Source of the DNA: Paraprevotella clara YIT 11840
Lineage (GTDB): Bacteria; Bacteroidota; Bacteroidia; Bacteroidales; Bacteroidaceae
NCBI RefSeq assembly: GCF_000233955.1
Contig: NZ_JH376604.1
Coordinates: 1 to 64,000 of the forward strand
DNA length: 64,000 nt
Direction of reading: 5' to 3'
The number at the start of each line of letters is the position of its first letter. Positions within the stretch are counted from its first letter, which is position 1. Under the pieces are notes generated by a model. The model was not told the origin of the DNA. It saw only the letters and a list, made by a program, of their open reading frames with translations, and did not search any database. The position numbers were made by a program, and so were the translations under genes. Below are positions 23,625 to 33,446 of this stretch, one piece after another.

Positions 23625-25121
23625 ATGATAACCGGCGATATAAAACAAAAGGTGGATGCTGTGTGGCAGACATTCTGGAACAAAGGGTTTACCAACACTT
23701 CGGCGATATTTGAGCAGATAACCTATTTGCTCTTTATGAAGATGCTCGATGACAAACAGTTGGAAAAGGAAGCAATTGCCAATCTTATAGGCGATCTCCT
23801 GCTTAACCCTACGTTTCCAGATGGTATGTGGCACAATCCGACTACCGACCAAGATGTGCCATACAATGAAATGCGTTGGCACGTATTCAAGGAAATGGAG
23901 CCGACAAAGATGTTGAATCGGGTGCGCAACGATGTGTTTATCTTTTTGCGTTATGTGGGAAAAGAGGGGTCGGCTTATAGTAAAGCAATGGAAGATACTG
24001 TTTTTCAAATCACCGATGCCCGTTTTTTGTCACGTGTGATTGAGGGGATTGATGAAATTTCTTCCGATGGGGCGGACATGATGGGGGACGTGTATGAGTA
24101 CATGCTCGGCATAATGGCGGCATCGGGCACTAACGGACAGTTCCGCACCCCTCGTCACATCATCCGTATGATGGTGGAACTGATGCGCCCAACTCTTGAC
24201 GATACTATCTGCGACCCGGCTATGGGCTCTGCCGGTTTTATCATGGAAGCAGCCAAATACATTACAGAGCATCAAAGTGATGAATTGCTTAATATTGAAG
24301 AGAAGGAGCGTTTTCGCAAAGAGATATTTCATGGCTCGGACTCGGACGCCTCCATGCTCCGCATAGGCTGTATGAATATGATGCTTCACGATGTGGATGA
24401 GCCCAATCTGTACTATCGTAACTCGTTGTCGGACGAGAATGACGATACCAACCGCTATACCCTTTGTCTGGCCAATCCTCCGTTTGCAGGTAGTCTCGAT
24501 ACTGACGACATAGCGCATACGTTGAAAGCGGCTGTCAAGACCAAGAAAACCGAACTGCTGTTTCTTGCCTTGATGATGCGGATGCTTCAGTCGGGCGGTC
24601 GGTGTGCTTCCATCGTGCCGGACACGGTTCTCACAGGCGATTCAAAAGCCTATAAGACGATACGCTCTGCATTGGTGGACAACCATTGCATGCAAGCCGT
24701 CATCACGATGCCTTCGGGGGTGTTCCAGCCTTACAGCGGGGTTTCCACCGCCATCATCATTTTTACGAAAACAGGTGCAGGTGGAACAGACAAAGTCTGG
24801 TTTTACGATATGCGTGCCGATGGATTCTCGCTTACCACACAACGCACTCCACAGCCCGAACAAAACGATATTCCCGATGTCATCTCCCGTTTCCACAACC
24901 TCGAAGCGGAAACCGACCGCAGCCGCAAAGAGCAATCGTTCTTTGTTACTGCCGATGAGATTCGTGCCAACGGCTACGACCTCAGTTATAAACGTTATCA
25001 CGAGGTGGAACGTGAAGCGGTTGAATACGAAGCTCCGGAAACGATTATCGCTCGAATGGAGAAAAGGCAGAAGACTATTGATGCAGCCTTTGCAGAGTTT
25101 AAGAAACTGGTAAATTCGTGA
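23625..25121 (+). CDS. hsdM: Type I restriction-modification system, DNA methyltransferase subunit M
   Basis: A 498-residue N6-adenine methyltransferase. The N-terminal HsdM helical domain (DAVWQTFWNKGF, ITYLLFMKMLDD) is followed by SAM-binding motif I DPAMGSAGF (residue 197 on) and the catalytic motif NPPF (residue 284 on). With HsdS it methylates one adenine on each strand of a split target site. It is first in the hsdM-hsdS-small ORF-hsdR order and 4 nt from hsdS. Confidence 0.95.
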   Translation: MITGDIKQKVDAVWQTFWNKGFTNTSAIFEQITYLLFMKMLDDKQLEKEAIANLIGDLLLNPTFPDGMWHNPTTDQDVPYNEMRWHVFKEMEPTKMLNRVRNDVFIFLRYVGKEGSAYSKAMEDTVFQITDARFLSRVIEGIDEISSDGADMMGDVYEYMLGIMAASGTNGQFRTPRHIIRMMVELMRPTLDDTICDPAMGSAGFIMEAAKYITEHQSDELLNIEEKERFRKEIFHGSDSDASMLRIGCMNMMLHDVDEPNLYYRNSLSDENDDTNRYTLCLANPPFAGSLDTDDIAHTLKAAVKTKKTELLFLALMMRMLQSGGRCASIVPDTVLTGDSKAYKTIRSALVDNHCMQAVITMPSGVFQPYSGVSTAIIIFTKTGAGGTDKVWFYDMRADGFSLTTQRTPQPEQNDIPDVISRFHNLEAETDRSRKEQSFFVTADEIRANGYDLSYKRYHEVEREAVEYEAPETIIARMEKRQKTIDAAFAEFKKLVNS

Positions 25122-25125
25122 GGGT

Positions 25126-26247
25126 ATGAAAGTGGATAAATCGAAATGGTTATCTTGTACGTTGGATAGTGTTTGCGATATTCAATTTGGAACACGTATT
25201 GTCAAAAAACAGACAGAAGCCGGGCAATATTATGTATATGGTGGAGGTGGCGCAACCTTTACCACAAAGAGTTATAATCGAGAAAACGCTATTACAGTAT
25301 CTCGTTTTGCTCTTTCTAAGGAATGTACAAGATTTATTGAAGGTAAATTCTTTCTCAATGATAGTGGATTAACGCTTCATCCCAAAACTAATTTATTATT
25401 ATTCCAATTTTTAAAATGGCATGTTTTTGCATTAAATGACAAAATATATTCATTAGCAAGAGGTGCCGCTCAAAAGAATTTAGATGTAAAGCGATTTTCA
25501 AAACTTCTTATTAAATTGCCTAAAAATAATGAGCAATGCACTATTGCCACAGAATTGGATACACTGCAAAAAATGATTGACGGCTACAAGGCGCAGATTG
25601 CCGACCTTGATGTCCTTGCGCAATCTATATTCGTTGATACCTTTGGTAATGTTGCGGTTAATGATAAATGTTGGGATATTATACAAATGGGGCAACTTGG
25701 CAACTTCAAAAATGGGCTAAACTATAGTAAGGGAGAGATAGGAAAGCCATTGAAAATAATAGGTGTTGGAGATTTCCAAAACATTAAATGTCTTTCTTCA
25801 TTCGACAATATATCCTATATTAACATTGAAGACATTTCACAAGAATATTTGCTTCATAACGAAGATATTGTGTTTGTACGTTCAAATGGAAATAAAAATT
25901 TGGTGGGGAGATGTTTGGAAGTTTTTCCTAATAGCACAGAAGTAACATTCAGTGGGTTCTGCATTCGATTTAGGAAGTCTGTGGAGATTATAAATAAGTA
26001 CCTGATAGCTACATTAACGGATATAGGATTTAAGAATACTCATATTTTGAAATCTAATGGTATTGGTATTCAGAATATAAACCAAAAACTATTAAGTAGT
26101 TTGCCTATACCCGTTCCTCCTATTGGTATGCAGAAAAAATATGCAGCCCAAGTCGAAGCCATCGAAAAACAGAAAGAGTTGATTCGCCAGCAATTAGCCG
26201 ATGCAGAAACACTGATGAAAGAACGGATGCAATATTATTTCTCCTAA
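25126..26247 (+). CDS. hsdS: Type I restriction-modification system, specificity subunit S
   Basis: A 373-residue protein with the standard two-half layout: target recognition domain 1 (about 1-140), a central helix (LDTLQKMIDGYKAQIADLD), domain 2 (about 185-340) and a C-terminal helix (EKQKELIRQQLADAE). The two domains each read half of a bipartite DNA site and the helices set the spacing. The gene is more AT-rich than hsdM and hsdR, as usual for exchangeable S genes. No inverted repeats or adjacent recombinase were seen, so shuffling is not indicated. Confidence 0.92.
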   Translation: MKVDKSKWLSCTLDSVCDIQFGTRIVKKQTEAGQYYVYGGGGATFTTKSYNRENAITVSRFALSKECTRFIEGKFFLNDSGLTLHPKTNLLLFQFLKWHVFALNDKIYSLARGAAQKNLDVKRFSKLLIKLPKNNEQCTIATELDTLQKMIDGYKAQIADLDVLAQSIFVDTFGNVAVNDKCWDIIQMGQLGNFKNGLNYSKGEIGKPLKIIGVGDFQNIKCLSSFDNISYINIEDISQEYLLHNEDIVFVRSNGNKNLVGRCLEVFPNSTEVTFSGFCIRFRKSVEIINKYLIATLTDIGFKNTHILKSNGIGIQNINQKLLSSLPIPVPPIGMQKKYAAQVEAIEKQKELIRQQLADAETLMKERMQYYFS

Positions 26248-26261
26248 AACAAGACAATGGC

Positions 26262-26420
26262 ATGAAAGAAATAGACAAGAAACTAATAGAGACCATCAGC
26301 CGATATGCAGCTTCGGGGATAGACCAACAGGTTGCAAATCTTGAAAAAGACAGAATTTTACAGTATCAAGTTATCATGAATGATACTGTAAATGATACGG
26401 CAAGTGATACTGTAAATTAA
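26262..26420 (+). CDS. Small ORF between hsdS and hsdR (52 aa)
   Basis: An ATG at 26262 opens a 52-codon frame, MKEIDKKLIETISRYAASG, ending in a repetitive tail NDTVNDTASDTVN encoded by a near-repeat of aatgatactgta. It fills the gap between hsdS and hsdR and ends 7 nt before hsdR. It may be a small accessory protein of the locus or only a spacer ORF; I do not recognise it. Confidence 0.45.
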   Translation: MKEIDKKLIETISRYAASGIDQQVANLEKDRILQYQVIMNDTVNDTASDTVN

Positions 26421-26427
26421 TTAAGTT

Positions 26428-29400
26428 ATGAGGAACTTTGACATTATAAAAGACATAGACGGATTAGAAACAATCCACCGTTATTGTGCCATAGCAGAGG
26501 ATTTTCAAGCGACTAATCCGATGATTTCGGCACAGCAGGCACGGCTGGCGCTGGAAACAATGGTTAAGACCGTTTACCGCCTGAAGGGGTGGCAAATAGG
26601 AGAACGTGCTTCGTTGCTTTCGCTCACCACCGATGAACGCTTCACGGCATTTGTAAATAGCGAAGACCTGATGAAACGCATCCACTATGTACGCAAAATC
26701 GGAAACAATGCAGCACACGCCAATGACGGATTTGTGGGACGACGTGAATCTTTCTTTGCCGTGCTGAACCTTTATTACATTGTGGGTTCTATCATGTTGG
26801 CTTGGCAGGTGATTGATACATTGCCTGACTTTGACAAAGAGTTGGTTCCTCAGTCGGCAAAAACGAGTACGCTTACCGTTGTTCCTCAACCCGACCAAGC
26901 ACAAGCCGCTACCACGCAATCTGCTGATGCCTTGGCGCAGGCGGTGGGAGAAAGTTCCGATGCACAGCCTGCAACAGTGGAAGCCCGGCCTGTTGTAAAC
27001 GACCTCTCGGAAGCGGAAACCCGAAAATTGTATATCGACCTGTTACTTCACGAAGCAGGCTGGACAGTAACAGAACAGGTGGGAAAAATCGTTCCTCGTC
27101 AAGCCGGAATAGAGATAGAGGTGCAAGGTATGCCTAATGAGAGCGGTATGGGATATGCAGACTATGTACTGTTTGATGCGGACGGAACGCCACTGGCTGT
27201 AGTGGAGGCAAAGCGTACTAGCGTGGATGCTGTAGCAGGTCGTCACCAAGCGGAATTATATGCCGATTGCTTGGCTGCACGCTACGTTTGTCCTCGACCG
27301 GTAATCTATTACACCAATGGTTTTGAAACCAATATAATAGATGGAATCGGTTATCCGTCACGTAAAGTAATGGGATTCCATACCATTGATGAGTTGCGCC
27401 GTATGATTGCGCAGCGTGGTCGGGCGGATATTACTGATTTGCAGATTTCGGACAGGATAACCAACCGTAACTACCAAAAGCGGATGATTGAATCGGTTTG
27501 CAAGCATTACAACAGCAAGCACCGCCGTGCTTTGTTGGTAATGGCTACCGGTACGGGAAAGACGCGTGTCAGCATCTCGCTCGTAGACGTGTTGGTGCGG
27601 AACAACTGGGTGAAGAATGTGCTGTTCCTGGCCGACCGTATAGAGCTGGTCAATCAGGCAAAAAGGAATTACGCCAAGTTGTTGCCCAATATGACGGTCA
27701 GTTCCTTGCGTGACAGTGATGTGGATATATCGGCACGCATCCTGTTCTCCACCTATCAGACCATGATAGGACATTTGGACAAGGATGCCAAGACGTTTTC
27801 ATTAGGCAGATTTGACCTCATCATCATTGACGAGGCTCATCGTAGTGTGTTTGGCAAGTATGGAGCTATTTTCGAGTATTTTGACGGGCTGCTCTTGGGA
27901 CTGACGGCAACTCCACGCGATGAAGTGGACCGCTCCACATACGACCTCTTCGGGATGGAGCAGGGCGAGCCGACCGACAGCTACGAATATGACGAAGCGG
28001 TAGCCGATGGGTATCTGAAGCCGTTCCGTGCAATAAAAGATAACTCAAAGATTCTGACGGAAGGAATTGACCCCGATCAGCTTACCCCGGAAGAACGGGA
28101 GCAGTTGGATGAGATTTTCGAGTATGAGAAGATGAAGGCTGGCTTAGAACCGGACGACCCGTATAGCCGCACCATCAATGCAACGGAAATATTCAAATAC
28201 ATCTACAACCACAATACCGTCGACTATGTGCTGAACAGGTTGATGAACGATGGTATCCGTGTGAAAGACGGTACCCTGATAGGCAAAACCATCATATTCG
28301 CCTACAACCACAAACATGCTGTACTCATAGCCGAACGGTTTGCTGTCCTTTACCCTGACTTGGGGCCAGACTTCTGCCGGGTAATTGACGATAAAGAAAA
28401 GTATTCATCCGACCTGATTGACAAATTTGCAGACGTAGAAAGGCTACCTCAAATCGCCGTATCGGTCGATATGCTTGATACGGGCATTGATGTGCCTGAA
28501 ATCGTGAACTTGGTTTTCTTCAAACCTATTCACTCTAAGATAAAATTTTGGCAGATGATAGGTAGAGGTACACGTTTGTGCGAAAACCTGTTTGGCGAAG
28601 GTAAAGATAAGGAAGAGTTTTTGATATTCGACTTCTATCGGAATTTTGAATATTTCGAGATGAATCCCGAAGGTGCCAAACCGGCAAAATCGCAGTCTAT
28701 TGTAAGTCTGCTTTTTAATCTGCGCACAGATATTAAATTCGCCTTGCAGGATGGAACACATCAAAGTAAAGAAGAATCAAAGGCTTTTCACGATAACCTT
28801 GCCGACATCTTGCACCAGCAAATAGCTAATCTGAACAGAAACCGGATAGATGTGCGCCTTCAACTGAAAGCCGTAGAGACATACGCCACGCCGGAAGCTA
28901 TGGTTTGCTTGACTCTTGGCGATGTGATGGCAATGAAAGGTAATATCTCACCCTTATTCAAAAATGCGATAACAGACATTTCTGCTTTAAAGTTTGATGC
29001 ACTTGTACTTAAATCCCAACTTGCATTGGTAGATGAAACTGTCAATTCCACATCATCAGAGCGGAAAATAATGGACATAGCCGGTTGTCTCAAAGAGAAG
29101 AAAGCTTCCATTCCACAAGTGATGGCTAAGATGGATGTACTGAACGAGGTGTTGTCTGCTCGTTTCTGGGAATCGAAAAGTTTGGGTTCGCTCGAACGCA
29201 TAAGGTTGGAACTTCGTGACCTTATCCAATACATGGATGGCGGCATGGGAGGACAGACATTTATCATCAATGTGACGGACACATTTGAAGAGGACAATTC
29301 TGGGGTCAATGTAACCCCTATCCGTACCTATCGCCGCAGGGTGGAAGACTATCTCAAAGAGCATTTATCGGACGATGACACATTGCAAAAGATATACCAC

Positions 29401-29778
29401 CTTGAACCTCTTTCCGGACAAGACATCACCCGGTTAGAGCTGATTTTCTGGGAAGAACTGGGCTCCAAGGCTGAGTTTGAGGCACAAACAAGGACGAAAC
29501 CCTATCAGCATAACGTAGCCGCCTTCATCCGTTCCATCATTGGCGTGGAGCAGGAAGTGGCATTGGAGAAATATCGTGCATTGATTCATGGCGCGGAACT
29601 GACTCGTATGCAAGAGGAGTATCTGCGCATGCTCATCCGCTATGTGTGCGAGAATGGCGATATTGCCACCGTGGTATTGCAACAACCACCTTTCAATAAG
29701 TTTCCTGTCATCTTCCGTGATAGTCGCGAATCACTTATAGATTATGTGAAACTTATCAGTCAGGTGATTGCGGTGTAA
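26428..29778 (+). CDS. hsdR: Type I restriction endonuclease subunit R
   Basis: A 1116-residue protein. Residues 1-135 resemble DUF4145; about 200-330 hold the nuclease domain with VVEAKR (Glu260, Lys262). The helicase core follows: Walker A ATGTGKT (373-379), DEAH (468-471), GLTATP, and QMIGRGTRLC near 710. The C-terminal 300 residues match the EcoEI-type R C-terminal domain. The complex translocates DNA and cuts unmodified DNA far from the site. All core motifs are intact, so the system looks functional. Confidence 0.95.
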   Translation: MRNFDIIKDIDGLETIHRYCAIAEDFQATNPMISAQQARLALETMVKTVYRLKGWQIGERASLLSLTTDERFTAFVNSEDLMKRIHYVRKIGNNAAHANDGFVGRRESFFAVLNLYYIVGSIMLAWQVIDTLPDFDKELVPQSAKTSTLTVVPQPDQAQAATTQSADALAQAVGESSDAQPATVEARPVVNDLSEAETRKLYIDLLLHEAGWTVTEQVGKIVPRQAGIEIEVQGMPNESGMGYADYVLFDADGTPLAVVEAKRTSVDAVAGRHQAELYADCLAARYVCPRPVIYYTNGFETNIIDGIGYPSRKVMGFHTIDELRRMIAQRGRADITDLQISDRITNRNYQKRMIESVCKHYNSKHRRALLVMATGTGKTRVSISLVDVLVRNNWVKNVLFLADRIELVNQAKRNYAKLLPNMTVSSLRDSDVDISARILFSTYQTMIGHLDKDAKTFSLGRFDLIIIDEAHRSVFGKYGAIFEYFDGLLLGLTATPRDEVDRSTYDLFGMEQGEPTDSYEYDEAVADGYLKPFRAIKDNSKILTEGIDPDQLTPEEREQLDEIFEYEKMKAGLEPDDPYSRTINATEIFKYIYNHNTVDYVLNRLMNDGIRVKDGTLIGKTIIFAYNHKHAVLIAERFAVLYPDLGPDFCRVIDDKEKYSSDLIDKFADVERLPQIAVSVDMLDTGIDVPEIVNLVFFKPIHSKIKFWQMIGRGTRLCENLFGEGKDKEEFLIFDFYRNFEYFEMNPEGAKPAKSQSIVSLLFNLRTDIKFALQDGTHQSKEESKAFHDNLADILHQQIANLNRNRIDVRLQLKAVETYATPEAMVCLTLGDVMAMKGNISPLFKNAITDISALKFDALVLKSQLALVDETVNSTSSERKIMDIAGCLKEKKASIPQVMAKMDVLNEVLSARFWESKSLGSLERIRLELRDLIQYMDGGMGGQTFIINVTDTFEEDNSGVNVTPIRTYRRRVEDYLKEHLSDDDTLQKIYHLEPLSGQDITRLELIFWEELGSKAEFEAQTRTKPYQHNVAAFIRSIIGVEQEVALEKYRALIHGAELTRMQEEYLRMLIRYVCENGDIATVVLQQPPFNKFPVIFRDSRESLIDYVKLISQVIAV

Positions 29779-29807
29779 ACAACTGAAAGGACAATTTCAA
29801 GCCCCGG

Positions 29808-29839
29808 TACTGCCGCTGATTCCTGTGTTGGCGGCAGTA
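29808..29839. terminator. Hairpin downstream of hsdR
   Basis: TACTGCCGC (29808-29816) and GCGGCAGTA (29831-29839) form a perfect 9-bp stem with a 14-nt loop, 30 nt past the hsdR stop. There is no T run on the + strand, so it may stabilise the 3' end or serve as a weak terminator. Confidence 0.4.
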
Positions 29840-29899
29840 ATTATGAGAAGTGGGATAAGGTAAGAACATCCCACGGCTATCCATGTTTCGGTTGAATAT

Positions 29900-30352
29900 T
29901 TAGGACAGGAGTGCCAATAAAGTGAATCCTGTGTAGAGATATTCCGAGATTGTGGATGTTGGAGAAGAAGGTGTTTCGGAGGAAGGAAAGATAAGCTTTG
30001 GTATTTTTTTTATATTAATCTGTTCGAAAACTGCTAAAAGATTAGGTTGGCTCGTCTTGTCATCCATGTGATATACTTGTTTCAACAGAGATAAAGCCAC
30101 ATCCTTATAGTGTCGTTTTTCTGAAATACGGGCATAGTTTATGAAGAACAAGATGACGCCTTCCAGTCCGTCCATTCCTTTTGGTGGTATATTATTTTCT
30201 TGATGAAGTGATGTGATTAAATAGTGTGCTATTTTATCAAGTTGTTTCAAGTAAGTATGATATGTTTGTAGATCAGTGATAACATAGCCATTGTTCTTTA
30301 ATTCTTTTTTCGAACGTGGTAAATATCCATATATGGAGATAGAGGTGTTCAA
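29900..30352 (-). CDS. Short LanC-like protein
   Basis: A 150-residue protein. GLEGVILFFINYARISEKRHY followed by a helix (KDVALSLLKQVYHM) matches the first helical hairpin of LanC-like alpha/alpha toroids, with the same G-x-x-G turn seen in the two longer LanC-like proteins of this region. It stops after about one third of the usual length, so it may be a truncated member. It is downstream of the DUF707-like gene (11-nt gap) on the minus strand at the left border of the export cluster. Confidence 0.5.
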   Translation of the reverse strand: MNTSISIYGYLPRSKKELKNNGYVITDLQTYHTYLKQLDKIAHYLITSLHQENNIPPKGMDGLEGVILFFINYARISEKRHYKDVALSLLKQVYHMDDKTSQPNLLAVFEQINIKKIPKLIFPSSETPSSPTSTISEYLYTGFTLLALLS

Positions 30353-30363
30353 TCTGTGTTGTT

Positions 30364-30978
30364 TTACGTAATCATTTCCTTTTTTACATTTTGTGGCCGA
30401 TAACTTTGTACTGGGCGGGTATGGATTGCTTTCAGGCAGTCTATTACCGCCATGTCTTTCTGATTAGAATCTATTAATATAGGCCAATGCCATTCCGTTC
30501 CCCATCCGCTTTCATTGGCATTGAACGTGTGTAACACTTTCCTTAATGCATTTTTGGAAAAGCATGGGAACATCATTTCTACGAAACTGGTATAATGGAG
30601 TACGGACAGTTTGTTTCGTAAAGTGTGGGGATAAGTGTAATATGAGTCGCTCAATCCTGGTTGTGCAATTTGTAGGTTGTATCCTCGCATTAACATGAAC
30701 AAATTATTGATGTTTTGGCTGTCCATCAGGATGTCATCGTCCGGAATGAAAAAATATTCATATTTTTCAAGGTATTCAGGATGGCGGTTCATGTATTTAT
30801 ATACCAACTTGAGCTTATATCCTTTCATTGAACAAATATATTCCGTATCATTCTTGTATTTGTCATAAGAATCATCATATATGATAAGGTGGAGGTCGAA
30901 GTTTTTATACCCCTTTATCCAATTTTGATGCAGGCTGTCTTTCCCTATAGCCGCAATTACGCAGTCTCTCTCTTTCAT
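30364..30978 (-). CDS. DUF707-like putative glycosyltransferase
   Basis: A 204-residue protein. FDLHLIIYDDSYDKY, then YFFIPDDDILMDSQNI (an acidic DDD like a GT-A metal site), IAQPGLSDSYYTY, ESGWGTEWHWP and AVIDCLKAIHTRPVQSY follow the DUF707 pattern. No reaction has been assigned to this family as far as I know, but the fold pattern suggests sugar transfer. It is divergent from the UDP-xylose synthase gene. A paralog lies at the other border of the cluster (52771-54003). Confidence 0.7.
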   Translation of the reverse strand: MKERDCVIAAIGKDSLHQNWIKGYKNFDLHLIIYDDSYDKYKNDTEYICSMKGYKLKLVYKYMNRHPEYLEKYEYFFIPDDDILMDSQNINNLFMLMRGYNLQIAQPGLSDSYYTYPHTLRNKLSVLHYTSFVEMMFPCFSKNALRKVLHTFNANESGWGTEWHWPILIDSNQKDMAVIDCLKAIHTRPVQSYRPQNVKKEMIT

Positions 30979-31000
30979 ACTTTATATATTAATATGAGGA

Positions 31001-31080
31001 CAAATTTAATAAAAAATAAGTTGAATACACAAAAAAACCTGTTTAAGTCTATTGTATATGAAAAATAAAATGTATTTTTG
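31001..31080. promoter_or_regulatory. Divergent promoters at the left border of the export cluster
   Basis: Leftward: TTTG (minus strand of 31030-31033) and TAAATTTG (31008-31001) with a 21-nt spacer, serving the DUF707-like gene. Rightward: TATTTTTG (31073-31080), with TTGT at 31052-31055, 33 nt upstream of the UDP-xylose synthase ATG. Both -7 boxes match the consensus, so the cluster probably has its own start here. Confidence 0.55.
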
Positions 31081-31113
31081 CATTTATCTAAACCATAAAA
31101 AACCGATTTCAAT

Positions 31114-32103
31114 ATGAAAGACATATTAGTTGCGGGTGGTGCGGGTTTTGTAGGTTCTCATTTATGTGAGATTCTATTAAGACAAGGTCATAGAGTGACC
31201 TGTATAGATAACTTCTATACAGGACGCTATGAGAATATTTCACATCTTTACGCTTTCCCTTATTTCAAATTTATAAGGCATGACGTACTTCAGCCTTTAT
31301 CGATTGTAGGGATAGATGAAATCTATAATTTAGCTTGTCCGGCTTCTCCATTGCATTACCAAAAGGATTCCATATATACGCTGAAAACATCGGTAATAGG
31401 GACGTTGAATTTATTGGAGTTGGCGCGGAAAAATCATAGCCGATTCTTGCAGGCTTCTACCAGTGAGGTTTACGGTGATCCTCAGGTACACCCTCAAACG
31501 GAAATTTATTGGGGTAACGTAAATCCGAATGGTGTCCGTTCCTGTTATGACGAAGGTAAACGTTGTGCAGAAAGCCTATGTATGGATTATTATCGTCAGC
31601 ATGGATTGCCGGTGAAGATTATTCGCATATTTAATACTTATGGCCCCAATATGTCTTTTGATGATGGCCGGGTTGTTTCTAATTTTATCATCCAAGCCTT
31701 AAGGAGGCAAGATATAACTCTATATGGAGACGGAAGCCAAACCCGCAGTTTTCAATATATAGATGATTTAATAGATGGTATGCTCCGTATGATGTGCACG
31801 GTCGATTCGTTTACCGGTCCTGTGAATCTGGGAAATCCGGAGGAGTGTACCATAAAAGACCTTGCTGTTCAGGTAATAAAGTTGACTCAATCTGATGCGA
31901 GAATCGTTTGTCGCCCTCTTCCGATGGATGACCCGTGCAGAAGAAAACCGGATATAGGGTTGGCATGCCGAATGTTGGAATGGAAGCCTATGGTTTCTTT
32001 GAATGAAGGTTTGTTGAATACGATACATTATTTTAAAAACATTTTAAATACAAAGGAACATGAAGAAGTTGACATTAAAGGATTTGCAGTCATTGGCTCA
32101 TGA
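31114..32103 (+). CDS. UDP-glucuronate decarboxylase (UDP-xylose synthase)
   Basis: A 329-residue short-chain dehydrogenase-type enzyme. NAD site [11 protein letters not shown] (residues 6-16), [44 protein letters not shown] (Tyr-x3-Lys) and [10 protein letters not shown] are the signature blocks of UXS. It converts UDP-glucuronate to UDP-xylose in the cytosol. Its end overlaps the first GG-leader gene by 44 nt in another frame, so the two are tied together. In this cluster it would supply donor for the GT14 enzyme. dTDP-glucose dehydratase is less likely because the SEVYGDP...YWGNVNP block is UXS-specific. Confidence 0.88.
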   Translation: MKDILVAGGAGFVGSHLCEILLRQGHRVTCIDNFYTGRYENISHLYAFPYFKFIRHDVLQPLSIVGIDEIYNLACPASPLHYQKDSIYTLKTSVIGTLNLLELARKNHSRFLQASTSEVYGDPQVHPQTEIYWGNVNPNGVRSCYDEGKRCAESLCMDYYRQHGLPVKIIRIFNTYGPNMSFDDGRVVSNFIIQALRRQDITLYGDGSQTRSFQYIDDLIDGMLRMMCTVDSFTGPVNLGNPEECTIKDLAVQVIKLTQSDARIVCRPLPMDDPCRRKPDIGLACRMLEWKPMVSLNEGLLNTIHYFKNILNTKEHEEVDIKGFAVIGS

Positions 32104-33439
32104 GTTGCCGGTGGTTAGTGAGAAGGAACAGCGCGTTTACGTGGGTGGCGGCACAGGTAGCAATCTGAATCCGTTCAGTGAGGAAGAATACCGTTCGATG
32201 TTGGGTGACGGTACTTGGGAAGGCGGTTTTGTGATGACCGACGAATCAGGTTCGACAGGAATGTCGATGCAATATATACCTTCTTCCACTTCGGCAGAGG
32301 AAGATTTGTTGCCTGAATCAGCAGAAAATCACGATTTGTATTCGATGTTTGACAACCACCAGCTCATGACGATGGATTTGAATGATGGTGATAGCGAGAA
32401 TTGTAGCACGATGCCTTCTGGTTATTGGGATGGTTCAGGCTTTTGGACGGGATCAGGTTATTTGGATGGTTCGGGCTATTGGGATGGTTCCGGTTATGTA
32501 ACGGCTTCTGGTTATTGGGACGGTTCGGGTTGGACTGATAAGGTTTCCGGTGATTGGGCTTTTGAGCGTGATTTGTCAGAAGTTGATGTACGCCCGGAAA
32601 AAGGAGGTACTTCCGAGGTCGTGGTTCGTCCGGGATCCGGTGGTGGAAGTTTCGGTGGTGGTTTCCAAGACATAGGTGGTTTGTTTGATGGCGGAGGACA
32701 TAATGGAAGTGGAAACACGGGCAGTGGCAATAATGTAGGAGGAGGTACATCCGGTGGAAGTGGGGCTTCTTTAGTTGGGGGTGGTTCTTCTTCCAATGGG
32801 ATTATAACTGGAGGTCATGGGGTTGGACACGGAGGTGGAAATGACTCTAAGACGGATGAGGAACGGTTCAAGGATAATGTCGTAAAGGGGGAAGAATGGA
32901 AGAGCTTGACCCAAGCGCAAAAGGATATATTCAAAAAACTGGATATTCAAATAAACGAAGATTTGGATAATCCTCAATATGATTCAAAGAATAATGTCAT
33001 GTATATTTATGATGCCAATATGAATGTCAATTCATTAAAACATGAAATGCTACATGCATATCAAGACCAAATTTTAGATGCGTTAGATGGTGCGACAAGC
33101 CATTCAAATGGTGAATTTCAAGCTTTCCTGATGGATAGTATAAGAGGAAATATTAATATGAATAAGATTACCAACGAGGGCCTTTCTGCTTTTTACGATT
33201 GGCATGGAAAATATGTTGAGTTAGGGGATACCACTATCACGGTGGATAAGAATGCCTTTAAGAGTGCCGAGTTTGACAAGATGTATGCAGGCTTTAGGGA
33301 TCGTCACAAAGAACTGGCAGAGAAAGCAACGGACAAATCGCTCAAAGCGGCTTATGAAAAATATGCCCAAGCCCCGGATCCCAATTATAAGTGGGAGTGG
33401 GAGAAAGTGTTGGATTTTTCCGGTGTTCAAGTAAAATAA
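32060..33439 (+). CDS. GG-leader export substrate 1 with YWDGSG repeats and an HExxH domain
   Basis: A 459-residue protein. Residues 1-31 are a double-glycine leader ([14 protein letters not shown]..., VGGG at 28-31) suited to the C39 peptidase transporter. Residues 122-157 hold six repeats of YWDGSG type; about 185-265 are Gly/Ser-rich with several more GSG sites. The C-terminal domain (about 280-459) has HEMLH (328-332) and Glu352 in NGEFQAF, a gluzincin-like zinc site. It has no Sec signal. Probably cleaved after Gly-Gly, exported and possibly O-glycosylated on GSG serines. The target of the peptidase-like domain is unknown. Confidence 0.8.
   Translation: MKKLTLKDLQSLAHELPVVSEKEQRVYVGGGTGSNLNPFSEEEYRSMLGDGTWEGGFVMTDESGSTGMSMQYIPSSTSAEEDLLPESAENHDLYSMFDNHQLMTMDLNDGDSENCSTMPSGYWDGSGFWTGSGYLDGSGYWDGSGYVTASGYWDGSGWTDKVSGDWAFERDLSEVDVRPEKGGTSEVVVRPGSGGGSFGGGFQDIGGLFDGGGHNGSGNTGSGNNVGGGTSGGSGASLVGGGSSSNGIITGGHGVGHGGGNDSKTDEERFKDNVVKGEEWKSLTQAQKDIFKKLDIQINEDLDNPQYDSKNNVMYIYDANMNVNSLKHEMLHAYQDQILDALDGATSHSNGEFQAFLMDSIRGNINMNKITNEGLSAFYDWHGKYVELGDTTITVDKNAFKSAEFDKMYAGFRDRHKELAEKATDKSLKAAYEKYAQAPDPNYKWEWEKVLDFSGVQVK
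32423..32530 (+). repeat. Six 18-bp repeats encoding YWDGSG-type units
   Basis: Six in-frame units of 18 bp encode [30 protein letters not shown] and YWDGSG, followed by W. Each unit keeps an aromatic residue first and Ser-Gly last; four of the six match DGSG. Codon use for Gly and Ser varies between copies, so the repeat is kept for its protein sequence rather than by recent DNA slippage. Confidence 0.9.
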
Positions 33440-33446
33440 ACTGTTT

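Noticed and set aside
23233-24008. Leftward ORFs across the hsdM start
   Set aside because: They cross a consensus promoter and the start of hsdM and show no family features.
25126-26247. Phase-variable shuffling of hsdS
   Set aside because: No second S gene, inverted repeat pair or adjacent recombinase is seen.
32364-32796. Leftward Pro/Asn-rich ORFs opposite substrate 1
   Set aside because: They are the antisense of the YWDGSG and Gly/Ser-rich repeats; their repetitiveness is a consequence of that.
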